64,000 nucleotides of DNA from Pycnopodia helianthoides (lineage: Eukaryota > Echinodermata > Asteroidea > Forcipulatida > Asteriidae), in contig CM063258.1 of NCBI GenBank assembly GCA_032158295.1, positions 11,693,703 to 11,757,702 on the forward strand. Direction: 5' to 3'. The position numbers and the translations under genes were made by a program. Each line of letters starts with the position of its first letter. Positions within the stretch are counted from its first letter, which is position 1. Below the pieces are notes generated by a model. It was not told the origin of the DNA, ran no database searches, and worked only from the letters and a program-made list of their open reading frames with translations. Shown here piece by piece: positions 11,523-24,256 of the stretch.

Positions 11523-11656
11523 CTTGCTCACATGTTATTATCTGACTTGCACACTGGGGCAGTTATGACAACACGATTTGATGAATCCCAGAGAATGTTT
11601 CCTTGTCATTTATTTCTAGTATTGATAGTATTTAGTTAGAGGCAAATACTATTACA

Positions 11657-11670
11657 TGGTGTCAGAAGTG
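11657..11670 (+). other. Primer-binding site of the Gypsy element
   Basis: tggtgtcagaagtg begins directly after the 5' LTR terminus ttaca. A TGG-initial sequence at this position is the usual tRNA-3'-end-complementary primer site for minus-strand DNA synthesis. The tRNA was not identified. Confidence 0.7.
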
Positions 11671-12155
11671 TTTATTGTGTATTTGGTCAATACATTGACG
11701 AAGATTTTCCAATGAAAGAACAGCACAAAAGCATTGGAATTGATCGAGGCTGTATTGGAAACTCATGACATGTGTAATTGTGCTCTCCAGTGTGTGAAGA
11801 AGTGATCATCTATAACCAGGTAACAGAACTTACTTTAGAAATTGTGCTAAGTACAACTGGACTCCAGAAATATTGTGTAGAAATTGAGCTACAAATAATT
11901 ATCAAGAGACACTTCAACTGTCCAGGAGAACTCTGTCAGATAAGACAAGAACAAATAAACTTATTGAACGAATTGCTGCAGTAGTCAGATATGTTTGTGT
12001 TTGAATTTAGTTATTGATCCTGGGGGACGGGTCTGACCCCTTCCATGATTTAGCTGATTAGTATAAGTCTTGGAAGTAAGTACCTGGGTAGATTTCTGTG
12101 CATGAGCATAATTATTGTCTGACTGCAGTTTAAAAAAAACAACAACAACAACAAC

Positions 12156-13250
12156 ATGGACAGAATCAGGCCACCCGCCAACTTTGACATGGAGGTCAGA
12201 GACCTTCCCCGTGCATGGAAAAGGTGGAGAGAAGAGCTTACACTTTACATTGACTTGGTAATGGCCAAGAAAGAAGACCAAATCAAGGTGAAGATATTTC
12301 AATACCTCGTTGGTACTACAGGATGAGAGGTGTTCAGGACACTTGGGCTAACAAATGAATCAAAGCTTGCCGAGGTCCTGAAGGTTTTCGATGCACACTG
12401 TGATCCAAATAAGAGCGAAACAGTAGAGAAATACACACTTTCACTAGAAATCGAGAGAGTGGCGAGTTCATAGAGAAATATCTCACTGGGCTGAAACTAC
12501 TGGCCGAAACTTGCAATTTCTACACACTTCGTGACTCACTTCTGAGAGATCGCATAATATAGTATGTGGAATAAAAAATTCCAATCTACGCGAAAGGCTC
12601 CTACGAGAGAGTAACATGGACCTTAAGAAATGTCTAGACATAAGTCGAGCATCTGAGTTATCCAAGGAAAGAATTAAAACCTTGGAAGAACCTGCAGCCG
12701 CTGAAGTGCATGCGGTGTACAAACAAAGGCAACGAAAACCAGCACGTAGTGATGGTGCACGACAGAAAGCATCAACATTTGAACGAATCTGCAAATTCTG
12801 TGGACTACAGCACGAATTTGTAAAAGAGAAATTCCCGGCATATGGCAAGGAATGCACAAATTGTCACAAGATGAACCACTTTGCTAAACAATGCCTTACG
12901 AAAAGTGCCAGAGTTTATGCGGTTGCAGATGACGACAGTTCAGACGACTCATCTTACAAGGAATTTATAACCATGGAGCTCGTACCAGAGAAAATCCACA
13001 CAGTGGAAAAATCAATCGCGAAGAACATCTATGCCAAAATGATGGTAGCGAAAAAACAAGTTCTACTTCAAATTGACTCTGGAGCAACTTGTAATGTGAT
13101 CCCTAAACATCTTATTGGAGATGTACAACAAGACAACACTGAGCCCACTTGGGCGGTGCAAACTAAAGGTGGTCAACCTCAAGAACCAGAAGAAGTACAA
13201 GGTAGATTTTGTTGTTGTGAAAGATTAAGGAGTGACACCCATACTAGGGA
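12156..13250 (+). pseudogene. Gypsy gag and protease region (broken)
   Basis: The likely Gag start is the ATG at 12156 (MDRIRPPANFDMEVRDLPRA). Its frame is interrupted by stops from about 12325 on, and an open section resumes at 12616. That section has a zinc-knuckle pair near 12790-12897 (CKFCGLQHEF and CTNCHKMNHFAKQC, the second a CCHC knuckle) and then a retropepsin active site QIDSGATCNVIP near 13066. In the family these give the capsid/nucleocapsid and the aspartic protease that processes the polyprotein. The frame is lost again shortly before 13254. Confidence 0.85.
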
Positions 13251-15115
13251 GTAAAACAGCGCAACAGATGGGCATGATAGAAGTTAATCATGAGAATATT
13301 GGGTCTGTCACTCGACCAATGCAGACAGTCAAGTCAGCTGAACAACTGATCACTGAGTTTGCAGATGTTTTTGATGGAACAGGATGCCTCGAGAACAAAT
13401 ATCACCTTGAAGTGGATTCGACTGTCACACCCGTGGTGCACCCACCGAGATGTGTGCCAATTGCCTTGAAGCAGAAGCTGAAGGGAGAGCTAGACAAACT
13501 GACTGAAACACAAATTGTCAAACCAGTTGATACACCTACGTGTACGCCATGAGTATCAAGTCTGGTTTGTGTCGTCAAACCACACAAACTGCGAATTTGT
13601 CTCGATCCCAAAGATCTTAACAAAGCACTCAACAGAAGTCACTACCCAATGAAGACGATTGATGATATCCTTCCCGACTTGAATAATGCCAAAGTATTCT
13701 CCGTTCTAGATGCAAAGAATGGTTTCTGGCATGTGGAGCTAGATGAAGAAAGCTCATACCTGACAACGTTCAACACACCATTTGGCAGATACAGATGGTT
13801 GCGAATGCCATTTGGAATCAGCACAGCACCAGAGGAATTCCAACGAAGACAGGACAAGGTCATAGAAGGTCTTGAGGGAGTTCAAACCATAGCTGATGAT
13901 ATACTTGTATTCGGAAAAGGAGATACAATTGCTGAAGCAACAGCCGACCATGACATGAAGCTAAAAGCACTGTTAGAAAGATGCCGTCAGAGAAATTTAA
14001 AGCTAAACAAAGCCAAATTGAAGCTCAAAATGAAGCAGGTGCCATTCATGGGACACCTCATCACAGTAGAAGGTCTGAAGCCTGACCCAGCAAAGGTGAA
14101 AGCTGTGCAAGAGATGCCTAAGCCATCCAACAATACAGAGTTACAAAGATTCATCGACTTTGTCAATTATCTCAGCAGGTTTCTTCCACAGCTGAGCACT
14201 ACCTGTGAGCCACTGAGAAAGTTGACACAGAAGGACACAGACTGGTGTTGGCTAGATAGCAATGGCAAAGCAGTAGATGCCATTTCTAAGATGGTAACCA
14301 TGGCACCAGTACTGAAGTACTATGATCCAAAAGAGGAGCTCACTCTGCAGTCCGATGCATCACAGACCAGACTAGGGGCAGCGTTGATGCAGAAAGGTCA
14401 GCCTGTTACATATGCAAGCAGAGCCCTCACTGACTGTGAAACGAGATATGCTCAAATCGAGAAAGAGTTACTTTCGGTCATCTTTGGCCTGGAACGGTTT
14501 TATCAGTTCACATATGGTCGCCAAGTCAACGTGCAGACGGACCACAAGCCACTTGAGATGATTGTTCTTAAACCCCTACATCGTGCACCTAAGCGTCTTC
14601 AGAGGATGTTGATGAGACTACAGACCTATGATGTAAAGGTCTCCTACCACCAGGGTAAAGAAATGTATCTTGCGGATACACTTAGCAGAGCATACTTACC
14701 CGAGAAACCGCACGATTGTTTTCAAAAGGGATTAGAAACAGTCAACATGATGAAACACCTGCCTATCACACCACAACGGTTGAATGACATACAACAGCAC
14801 ACAGCAAATGATCAAATGCTGATTTTGTTAAAAGATTTTATCTTGAATGGATGGCCTGAAATGAAACGGGAGGTGCACAACCTGCTCACCCCCTACTTTG
14901 ACATCAGAGATGAACTAAGCATCCAGGATGGACTTCTCTTTAAAGGGGAAAGAGTACATGTAATCATACCAAAGTCCCTCCGAAATAGTATGCTTCAACG
15001 CATACACTCATCTCACCTCGGAATTGGAGGATGTCTCTGTCGTGCACGAGAATGTCTGTACTGGCCGAGTATCACAGCAGAGGTGAAAGATTTCATCCAG
15101 AAGTGTGACATCTGA
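13232..15115 (+). pseudogene. Gypsy pol: reverse transcriptase, RNase H and integrase zinc region (broken)
   Basis: The N-terminal RT part (13232-13552, ending in a stop) is followed by a long open segment from 13649. This has FSVLDAKNGFWHVELD, the PFGRYRWLRMPFGISTAPEE block and the catalytic box IADDIL (near 13892), where family consensus is YxDD. RNase H follows (LQSDASQTRLGAAL, EKELLSVIFGLERF, TDHKPLEM), then the integrase HHCC zinc domain (HSSHLGIGG to KCDI). The frame ends at a TGA exactly where the second zinc Cys after KCDI should be, consistent with a TGC/TGT-to-TGA change. This is the Ty3/Gypsy order RT-RH-IN. The copy cannot encode an intact polyprotein. Confidence 0.9.
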
Positions 15116-16061
15116 AGATCACTCGAGTCCAAGCAGCAGAAAGAAACTCTACACCCTCATGAAATTCCAAAAGGCCATGGGCAAAACTTGGAGCAGACAT
15201 GTGTGTGCAAGGTGAAAGGAATTACCTCATCAAAGTCGACTACTACTCCAACTTATGGGAAATCGACTACCTGGCAGATACCACAGCAAAGACAGTAATC
15301 AGAAAGCTCAAAGCTAACCTTGCTCGCCATGGTATTCCTGATGTTCTGATCACCGACAATGGACCCCAGTTCACATCAGAACAGTTCAAAACTTTTACTA
15401 CGACCTGGGAATTCACACATAAGACGTCATCCCCTATACCCTCAGAGCAACGGCAAAGCGAGCAAGCCGTCAAAATGGCTAAGATGCTGTTGAAGAAAGC
15501 TGCGAAAGCCAGAGCAGACCCATATCTATGCACTACTAGATTTCCGCATACCCCATCTCAAGGTCTGTCCAGCAGTCCAGTTCAACGGCTAATGAATCGC
15601 AGGACCAAGACACTGCTGCCTTCGACAAATAAACTGCTCAAGCCAAAGATCATCACAAAGGTTCCCCAACGACTTGCTGACAACAAGAAACGACAGGCAT
15701 ATTACTATGACAAAACAGCAAAAGACCTACCTCCACAACAGTCGGTGAAACGGTTCGAGTAAGACCAAGCAAAGACAAAGTAGAATGGAAGAAAGCGATC
15801 GTAACCCGCAAGAAATCCGAACCACGACCATATGAAGTGATGACCCAAACCGGCAAAACGTACCGCAGAAATCGCAGAGATCTCCGCAGCACCAGAGAGG
15901 ATTACAGTCCAATCAACCCAAACTTGGACGCCAATGTACCAACGGAGGAAACAACCATTGAAACAAATATAGACGCAGGACAACCAGAACCTTTAATCAC
16001 AACGAGATCAGGACGCGCAGTAAAACAACCCCCACACCTCACTGACTTTGTTACATACTAA
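15116..16061 (+). pseudogene. Gypsy integrase core and C-terminal tail (broken)
   Basis: After the TGA at 15113 the coding sense continues with one frame change. At 15199-15762 there is IKVDYYSNLWEIDYL (first catalytic Asp), LITDNGPQFTSEQF (second Asp) and RQSEQAVKMAKMLL (Glu), which together give the DD35E integrase core. A proline/basic tail follows, in a new frame to 16061, ending RSGRAVKQPPHLTDF, a common Gypsy C-terminal motif. At least two frame breaks separate these parts. Confidence 0.85.
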
Positions 16062-16299
16062 AAGATAGACTTGAGAAAAGAACAACAGTTAGAAAGTAGA
16101 TTTAGTGTTTAGTTGCATTGAAAAGGCTACTCAGATTGTTTGACTTGGAGCACAACATTGTTTTCGAAACTGAATCACGGGAGCTACATTATTCTGTTGG
16201 ATGAACAATAATATTTGAACAGGATCTTCTCTACAGAATTGAACACTCTGACATTTATAGAAACAGTCAAAATAAATGAAAGTCATTTATTTCTTTATT

Positions 16300-16309
16300 G
16301 GAGGAAAGA
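16300..16309 (+). other. Polypurine tract of the Gypsy element
   Basis: ggaggaaaga lies immediately before the 3' LTR start TGTGACAAG. This is the expected plus-strand primer position. Confidence 0.7.
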
Positions 16310-16514
16310 TGTGACAAGTGTATCATCTTGTTAAGCGCCCTCAAATGGCAGCTCCTCCAACTGTATGGAATCTAGAGTGTTATAGTGCTCACATGTTATT
16401 ATCTGACTTTCACACTGGGGCAGTTATAACAACACGATTTGAAGAAGCCCAGAGAGTGTTTCATTGTCATTTATTTCTAGTATTGATAGTATTTAGTTAG
16501 AGGCAAATACTACA
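16310..16514 (+). repeat. 3' LTR of the Gypsy element
   Basis: A 205-bp LTR bounded by TG and CA (tgtgacaagtgtatcatctt to aggcaaatactaca). From ggcagctcctcc on it matches the 5' LTR at 11083-11656. Immediately after the terminal ACA the Penelope-like ORF resumes (cttccttttacctaagacac), which marks the insertion point. Confidence 0.88.
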
Positions 16515-17380
16515 CTTCCTTTTACCTAAGACACACAAGCCCAACAACCCGGGCCTACCCATTGTATCTAATGGTGGCTCTACAAAACGCTTTCTGAGTT
16601 TGTTGATAGTTTCCTCAAACCCTTAGTATCCCGTATTCCTTCCTTTATAAAGGCTACCACAGAATTCCTCCACAAATTAGAGGATGTCAAGCATCAAATA
16701 CCTGACTCTGCTTTTCTAGTTACTCTAGATTTTGTATAACTGTATACCAACATACCCCATAGCGAAGGCATGAGTGCCTGTGTCTCTGCTCTAAGGGCCA
16801 ATAAACAATCCCGCCCCTTAGTGATACACATTAATGAACTCATCAACCACATTCTCACCAAGAACAACTTTTCATTTACCGACAGGCAACTTCTACAGAT
16901 ACAGGGTACCGCCATGGGTACCAAAATGGCGCCCTCATATGCTAACCTATTCATGTCTTACTTAGAGGACAGACTTTTGTCTTCTACTCCAAACCGCCCA
17001 CTAGTTTGGTGGAGAGTTATTGATGACATTTTCTCCATCTGGTGGCTTGGATCAAGACGGCTTGGATGAGTTTATCGATCACATAAACTCATTCCACCCC
17101 ACCATAAAGTTCACTGCTGAATACTCTCTCACGAGTGTATACTGTCTAGATGTAAACATAACTAAATCCCATATTGACACCGTACAGATGAGGCATATCT
17201 GCTCCACATATACCCTTTACAAAAGGCGCTCATCAAACCTAAGGAAACACCTTGTTTCCAGGGGCCACAACGAACGAAGGGTCCAACTTGCCATCAACAG
17301 GGACCTTGCCATACTCTGTTGACCAACACGCGGGTACTAAAAAAAAAGTCCCGACCAATAGAGTTGCCCTGGTCACTACC
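16515..17380 (+). pseudogene. Penelope-like element copy 1, 3' half (broken)
   Basis: The ORF interrupted at 11082 continues here: FYLLPKTHKPNNPGLPIVS, ACVSALRANKQSRPLVI, QIQGTAMGTKMAPSYANL, and VIDDIFSIW for the RT catalytic box (FIDDIFSIW in the copy at 35-37 kb). Frameshifts occur near 17045 and in the LDVN/ITK segment. It ends at NRVALVTTL, directly against the TAA microsatellite at 17382. The thumb and GIY-YIG endonuclease present in the 35-37 kb copy do not reappear after the LINE cluster, so the 3' end is lost. Confidence 0.85.
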
Positions 17381-17593
<213 letters not shown>

Positions 17594-20500
17594 TCGAGAA
17601 AGGATCGAGCAACTGCGTCCTTTGGAACATCTTGATTACAACCAGTGTTTAGTGGTCTCCGTAGGGTTGGATATTCTACAGCGTTGCTGTATGTAGTTCT
17701 CCCTAAAACTACAAACTTTCTCACAATTGTGTGGTGTTTATAATGAGTGCTATGGAGCATCAAGTCAACGGTGAAAGAGTGACAAACTCCCAGAGAGGAA
17801 GTCCTTCACCCGATCTGGTTGGTATGCCTGAGCAGGTACTACCAGATCGTATCCAAACTGCTCACAACAGGATTCGTGTTGCAACCAGGAGAAAATGGAG
17901 TAAGGCTGATAACAAAATGGCGATGGAATTTATATTAAAAGTGAGCCGGACAAGAGAGGATACAGAAAGAGAATGTTTAGCCTATGGCAGGATAAAGAAA
18001 TGTTTGAGATCAGTGAGCACGCGTCTTGCAGACCAGATAAGTACTATCAAACGGAACCAGTGGTTAACAAACGTGGAAATTGAGGAGATGAGGAGGATAG
18101 TACAAGCTGAAAGAGATAGAACGGAGGTTGTTAACCACCAAGTACCGGAGGAGGTGGCTGCTGCTAATAGCGAAGATGTGGTTGAGCAGCCAGGGTTACT
18201 AGACAGTCAGGGTGACGATGGCATAGACGAAGAGGGAGGTGTAGAGTGTACGGAGGAGGAGGTGCAAACTAAAACCAGGATTCAAGAGGTGATGGAAGCG
18301 GCTAAGGGGTCAAGCGGGTGGAGTATCCCATCTTTGCGCCGGGTCCCAAGGAAAAGGCTGACAGAAATGTCAGCCGTGGTAAGTAAAGTCATTGGGTCAG
18401 TAAGTACAAATAATCTGTCGGAAACTAACCGTCTTATTTTTGCTGGGGCAGTTGTAGTAGGGGAAAAGTTAGGTGTGAAGGCTTCACAATCAAAACAGGA
18501 AAACAGTACACCATGGTGGAAACGTCGTCTGGAGGGTCAAATTAAAGAATTACGGAAAGACCTCAGTAGAATAGAACAAATGAAAAAGGGTTTAATAAAA
18601 GGTCCAGACTTGAGGAATACAATCATGACAAAGTATAATGTCAAAGGTAAGGGGGTGAATGTTGTCATAGAGGAGATTAAGCAAAGGGTAAAGGCTAAGG
18701 CTGCAAAGGTGAAGAGGTATGTTGATAGGGTCAAGCAGTTCCACCAAAATAGGCTATTTAACACCAATCAGCGTCGGTTGTTTAAGGAATCAGACGGAAA
18801 GAATGACAGCACGCAAGTGGGCCCGAGGCCAGCAGAGGCAAAAACTTTCTGGGGTAGTATTTGGGACCAACCAATACAGCACAACCGACAAGCGGAATGG
18901 CTAACGATTGTGAAAGATGAATTGAGAGGGGTACAGCAGCAAGAAGGGTTCCAGATTGACGTGGACAAGGTAAAGAGACAGGTAAAGAAAGTGCCAAATT
19001 GGAAAGCCCCGGGTCCGGACCAAGTGCATGGGTACTGGTTGAAGAACTTCCGTAGTTTGCATGAGCGAATGGCCCTACAATTGCAAGACTGTTTAGTACA
19101 GGGTAAGGTCCCATCTTGGATGACTGAGGCAAGAACGGTTCTGATCATAAAGGATGTCAAGAAAGGTAACATTGCGAGTAATTATAGACCAATCACGTGC
19201 TTACCTGTGATGTATAAACTTTTGACCAGTATGATTGCAGAAGACCTCTATCGCCATATGGATGACCAGAAGTTGTTTCCAGAGGAGCAGAAAGGCTGTA
19301 AGAAGCGGTCCAGAGGTACGAAAGATCAACTTATCATTGACAAGGCTGTACTGAAGGATTGCAGGGGCAGAAAGACTAATTTGGCAATGGCGTGGATCGA
19401 CTACAAGAAGGCGTATGACATGGTATCGCACACATGGATAATGAAATGTCTGGATATGGTTGGAGTGGCTGATGCAGTAAAACGTCTTTTAGGTGAGAGC
19501 AGCAAATGACGATAGTCTGGGCAAGGTATGCATAAGAAGAGGTATTTTCCAAGGTGACTCTCTGTCTCCACTGCTGTTTGTTCTGGCACTGATGCCCCTG
19601 TCGATGATTCTGAGGAAGGTGAGCGCAGGTTATGTAATGAAGAAGGACGGATGTAAGATCAACCATCTGCTTTTTATGGATTTTCAGTGCTGACATCGGG
19701 ATGCAGTTCGGTCTGGAGAAATGTGCTTCAATGGCCATGAAGAGGGGAAAGAGGATACACTCCGATGGCATCGCTCTGCCAAATGGTGCACAGATGAGGG
19801 CTCTATGCGAGGAGGAGAGTTATCGGTATCTTGGTGTTCTTGAATCGGACCATGTGCTTCACGAGGAATCAAAGGTAAGGCTGAGGGCAGAATACATCAG
19901 GCGGGTGAAGAAATGTTTAAAGTCCAAACTGAACGGGGGGAACATGATTAAGGCGATTAACACGTGGGCCGTGTCTTTGATGAGGTACAGTGGGGGTATT
20001 GTGGGGTGGACCAAGGAAGATCTAGATGTCACGGACAGGAGAACAAGGAAACTGATGACCATGCATGGCATGCTACATCCGCGGTCAAATGTCAGCAGAC
20101 TCTATCTTCCGAGGTCAGAGGGCGGAAGGGGGTTACTGAGCGTGGCAGACAGTATTAACATCGAGCGCAGGAGCTTGCATTGTCATATTAGGAGGACCGA
20201 GGAGAACTTATTGATGGTTGCCCAAAAGTACAGGAGGGAAGACGAAGTTGGGCCGAAGGAGTACAAGAGGGGAAAGAAAGAGGAAAGACATCAAGATTGG
20301 AGGAACAAGCCACTTCATGGCCGGTTCTTGAGATGTACTGAAGAGGTAGCGAGCCCTAAGGCATGGAATTGGTTAAAGAGCGGAGAACTAAAAAGGAAAC
20401 CGAGGGTTTGATTACTGCGGCGCAAGACCAGTCACTAAGGACAAATGTTATGAAGGCAAAGATCGAGAAAGCAAACGTCTCTCCTATGTGCAGAATGTGT

Positions 20501-21136
20501 TACAAGGCAGAAGAGACTGTATTTCATATTGTCAGCGAATGTAGTATGATGGCCCAGACGGAGTACAAAGGAAGACATGACAAGTTGGCCAAGGTTATTC
20601 ACTGGGATCTGTGTAAGAAGTATGGTGTCCAAGTGCATGCGAAATGGTACGACCACGTTCCGGAGAAAGTTGTAGAGACCGACCAGGTCAAGATTCTCTG
20701 GGATTTTAACATTCAGACTGATCATGTTATAGAACATAGGCGTCCGGATGTTGTAGTCTTAGATAAGACGACGAAGATGTGTCATCTCATTGACATAGCT
20801 GTGCCGGGTGATATCAGGGTAGCTTCGAAGGAGACGGAAAAGATCCACAAGTACCAAGACCTGGCCAGGAAACTCCGTAAGATTTGGCAGGTGAAAGTGA
20901 AAGTAGTCCCTGTGGTTGTTGGAGCACTTGGCACCATTCCCAAAGCACTGGGGAAACATCTAGATGAAATAGGGACAAATGTGAGGATAGATCTGTTACA
21001 GAAGGCGGCGCTTTTGGGAACAGCGAGGATCCTGAGAAAGACCCTTGAGATCTAAGGCTACGGGACGTAGCCTGACTCGAGGAGTAACCGGCACAAATGA
21101 AAATGTAATCTTTTTTTTGCATGCTGTGATAAGATG
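17594..21136 (+). pseudogene. R4/Dong-type non-LTR retrotransposon, copy A (near full length, three indels)
   Basis: The ORF starts at ATG 17743 (MSAMEHQVNGERV). In order it has a Trp-containing Myb-like N-terminal region (RRKWSKADNKMAMEF to TRLADQISTI), RT motifs [47 protein letters not shown] and [16 protein letters not shown], a CCHC knuckle ([18 protein letters not shown]) and a restriction-like endonuclease core ([10 protein letters not shown] then [10 protein letters not shown]) ending at 21055. Compared with copy B there is a deletion of about 28 bp near 19503, a deletion of about 71 bp near 19680 that removes part of the FMDD catalytic box, and a 1-bp loss near 20392. Three frame pieces result (17743-19509, about 19493-20411, and 20363-21055). 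The 3' end ttttttttgcatgctgtgat is shared with copy B. The order RT, CCHC, PD-D endonuclease fits the R4/Dong clade. Confidence 0.9.
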
Positions 21137-21160
21137 GAATAATAATAATAATAATAATAA
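21137..21160. repeat. (AAT)n array between the two LINE copies
   Basis: Seven to eight AAT units directly after the 3' end of copy A (gctgtgataagatgg) and directly before the truncated 5' end of copy B (cggttctgatcattaagg). It is either the target of copy B or repeat material added during insertion. Confidence 0.9.
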
Positions 21161-23949
21161 CGGTTCTGATCATTAAGGATGTCAAGAAAGGTAACATTGC
21201 GAGTAATTATAGACCACTCACGTGCTTACCTGTGATGTATAAACTCTTGACCAGTATGATTGCAGAAGACCTCTATCGCCATATGGATGACCAGAAGTTG
21301 TTTCCAGAGGAGCAGAAAGGCTGTAAGAAGCGGTCCAGAGGTACGAAAGATCAACTTATCATTGACAAGGCTGTACTGAAGGATTGCAGGAGCAGAAAGA
21401 CTAATTTGGCAATGGCGTGGATCGACTACAAGAAGGCGTATGACATGGTATCGCACACATGGATAATGGAATGTCTGGATATGGTTGGAGTGGCTGATGC
21501 AGTAAAACCTTTTTTAGGTGAGAGCATGAAGACGTGGCGAACAAATCTGACAGCCAATGACGATAGTCTGGGCAAGGTATGCATAAGAAGAGGTATTATC
21601 CAAGGTGACTCTCTGTCTCCACTGCTGTTTGTTCTGGCACTGATGCCCCTGTCGATGATTCTGAGGAAGGTGAGCGCAGGTTATGTAATGAAGAAGGACG
21701 GATGTAAGATCAACCATCTGCTTTTTATGGACGATTTAAAGTTGTTTGCAAAGAATGAGGCGGAGATCGATTCTCTGGTGCAGACCGTCAGGATTTTCAG
21801 TGATGACATTGGGATGCAGTTCGGTCTGGAGAAATGTGCTTCAATGGCCATGAAGAGGGGAAAGAGGGTACACTCCGATGGCATCGCTCTGCCAGATGGT
21901 GCACAGATGAGGGCTCTAGGCGAGGGGAGGAGTTATCGGTATCTTGGTGTTCTTGAATCGGACCATGTGCTTCACGAGGAATCAAAGGTAAGGCTGAGGG
22001 CAGAATACATCAGGCGGGTGAAGAAATGTTTAAAGTCCAAACTGAACGGGGGGAACATGATTAAGGCTGTACTGAAGGATTGCAGGAGCAGAAAGACTAA
22101 TTTGGCAATGGCGTGGATCGACTACAAGAAGGCGTATGACATGGTATCGCACACATGGATAATGGAATGTCTGGATATGGTTGGAGTGGCTGATGCAGTA
22201 AAACCTTTTTTAGGTGAGAGCATGAAGACGTGGCGAACAAATCTGACAGCCAATGACGATAGTCTGGGCAAGGTATGCATAAGAAGAGGTATTTTCCAAG
22301 GTGACTCTCTGTCTCCACTGCTGTTTGTTCTGGCACTGATGCACCTGTCGATGATTCTGAGGAAGGTGAGCGCAGGTTATGTAATGAAGAAGGACGGATG
22401 TAAGATCAACCATCTGCTTTTTATGGACGATTTAAAGTTGTTTGCAAAGAATGAGGCGGAGATCGATTCTCTGGTGCAGACCGTCAGGATTTTCAGTGAT
22501 GACATCGGGATGCAGTTCGGTCTGGAGAAATGTGCTTCAATGGCCATGAAGAGGGGAAAGAGGGTACACTCCGATGGCATCGCTCTGCCAGATGGTGCAC
22601 AGATGAGGGCTCTAGGCGAGGAGGAGAGTTATCGGTATCTTGGTGTTCTTGAATCGGACCATGTGCTTCACGAGGAATCAAAGGTAAGGCTGAGGGCAGA
22701 ATACATCAGGCGGGTGAAGAAATGTTTAAAGTCCAAACTGAACGGGGGGAACATGATTAAGGCGATTAACACGTGGGCCGTGTCTTTGATGAGGTACAGT
22801 GGGGGTATTGTGGGGTGGACCAAGGAAGATCTAGATGTCACGGACAGGAGAACAAGGAAACTGATGACCATGCATGGCATGCTACATCCGCGGTCAAATG
22901 TCAGCAGACTCTATCTTCCGAGGTCAGAGGGCGGAAGGGGGTTACTGAGCGTGGCAGACAGTGTTAACATCGAGCGCAGGAGCTTGCATTGTCATATTAG
23001 GAGGACCGAGGAGAACTTGTTGATGGTTGCCCAAAAGTACAGGAGGGAAGACGAAGTTGGGCCGAAGGAGTACAAGAGGGGAAAGAAAGAGGAAAGACAT
23101 CAAGATTGGAGGAACAAGCCACTTCATGGCCGGTTCTTGAGATGTACTGAAGAGGTAGCGAGCCCTAAGTCATGGAATTGGTTAAAGAGCGGAGAACTAA
23201 AGAAGGAAACCAAGGGTTTGATTACTGCGGCGCAAGACCAGTCACTAAGGACAAATGTTATGAAGGCAAGGATAGAGAAAGCAAACGTCTCTCCTATGTG
23301 CAGAATGTGTTACAAGGCAGAAGAGACTGTATTTCATATTGTCAGCGAATGTAGTATGATGGCCCAGACGGAGTACAAAGGAAGACATGACAAGTTGGCC
23401 AAGGTTATTCACTGGGATCTGTGTAAGAAGTATGGTGTCCAAGTGCATGCGAAATGGTACGACCACGTTCCGGAGAAAGTTGTAGAGACCGACCAGGTCA
23501 AGATTCTCTGGGATTTTAACATTCAGACTGATCATGTTATAGAACATAGGCGTCCGGATGTTGTAGTCTTAGATAAGACGACGAAGATGTGTCATCTCAT
23601 TGACATAGCTGTGCCGGGTGATATCAGGGTAGCTTCGAAGGAGACGGAAAAGATCCACAAGTACCAAGACCTGGCCAGGGAACTCCGTAAGATTTGGCAG
23701 GTGAAAGTGAAAGTAGTCCCTGTGGTTGTTGGAGCACGTGGCACCATTCCCAAAGCACTGGGGAAACATCTAGATGAAATAGGGACAAATGTGAGGATAG
23801 ATCTGTTACAGAAGGCGGCGTTTTGGGGAACAGCGAGGATCCTGAGAAAGACCCTTGAGATCTAAGGCTACGGGACGTAGCCTGACTCGAGGAGTAACCG
23901 GCACAAATGAAAATGTAATCTTTTTTTTGCATGCTGTGATAAGATGAAA
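21161..23949 (+). pseudogene. R4/Dong-type LINE, copy B: 5'-truncated, with duplicated RT core
   Basis: This copy starts at the position equivalent to 19135 of copy A, so the N-terminal Myb-like region and the first RT motifs are missing. An uninterrupted frame of 877 codons runs 21232-23865. It contains the RT core twice, with FMDD near codons 166 and 398, then a single CCHC knuckle (near codon 690) and a single endonuclease core ([10 protein letters not shown]). The length exceeds that of the equivalent part of copy A by 232 codons because of an in-frame 696-bp duplication. The normal start is absent, so translation from the element's own start is not possible. It is classed as a pseudogene despite the long open frame. 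The 3' end is identical in type to copy A and is followed by AAT units. Confidence 0.88.
21371..22762 (+). repeat. 696-bp in-frame tandem duplication of LINE RT core
   Basis: Unit 1 (21371-22066) and unit 2 (22067-22762) differ at only a few bases (for example attatccaagg against attttccaagg, and gatgccc against gatgcac). At the junction catgattaaggc is joined to tgtactgaagg. The same aaggc occurs at both parental breakpoints (gacaaggctgtac and gattaaggcgatt), a 5-bp microhomology. Confidence 0.92.
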
Positions 23950-24060
23950 CAATAATAATATTTAAAATTTATATTGCGCCCCTTACATACGAAATGATCA
24001 AAGGCGCAGAACACATGTTAAAAAGTACAGAATGGAAGAAAAGACAAAGAAAAAAGACTG
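23950..24060 (+). repeat. Short repeat-like stretch after the LINE cluster
   Basis: tttaaaatttatattgcgcc, ccttacatacgaaatgatca and aaggcgcagaacacatg form a motif of the kind seen in short interspersed repeats of marine invertebrates. There is no second copy in this window. The call rests on general resemblance only. Confidence 0.3.
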
Positions 24061-24256
24061 GTCACCAGGCCAGTGCCCAAACCACAGTATGGGGATACGT
24101 CTGTCCCGCCAACAGGGAACTAATAGTTAATAGTACAACCATCCAGAAACTATTGTCTTTGATTCTACACCACGTAATTGCATAAACGGTATACAGATAT
24201 GCTCCTTTAACACAGACATATGAGCATGACTGCACTACATGACAGAATAGACTTAC

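Larger units (their letters stand above)
11083..11656 (+). repeat. 5' LTR of the Gypsy element, truncated and interrupted
   Basis: The sequence ggcagctcctccaactgtat to the terminal aatactattaca matches the 3' LTR (16310-16514). The first 35 or so bases of the 3' LTR (tgtgacaagtgtatcatctt onward) are missing here, so this LTR is 5'-truncated. After tgctcacatgtta it is split by a 389-bp foldback element, beyond which the LTR resumes at ttatctgac. The two LTRs differ by only a few substitutions outside the insertion. Confidence 0.85.
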
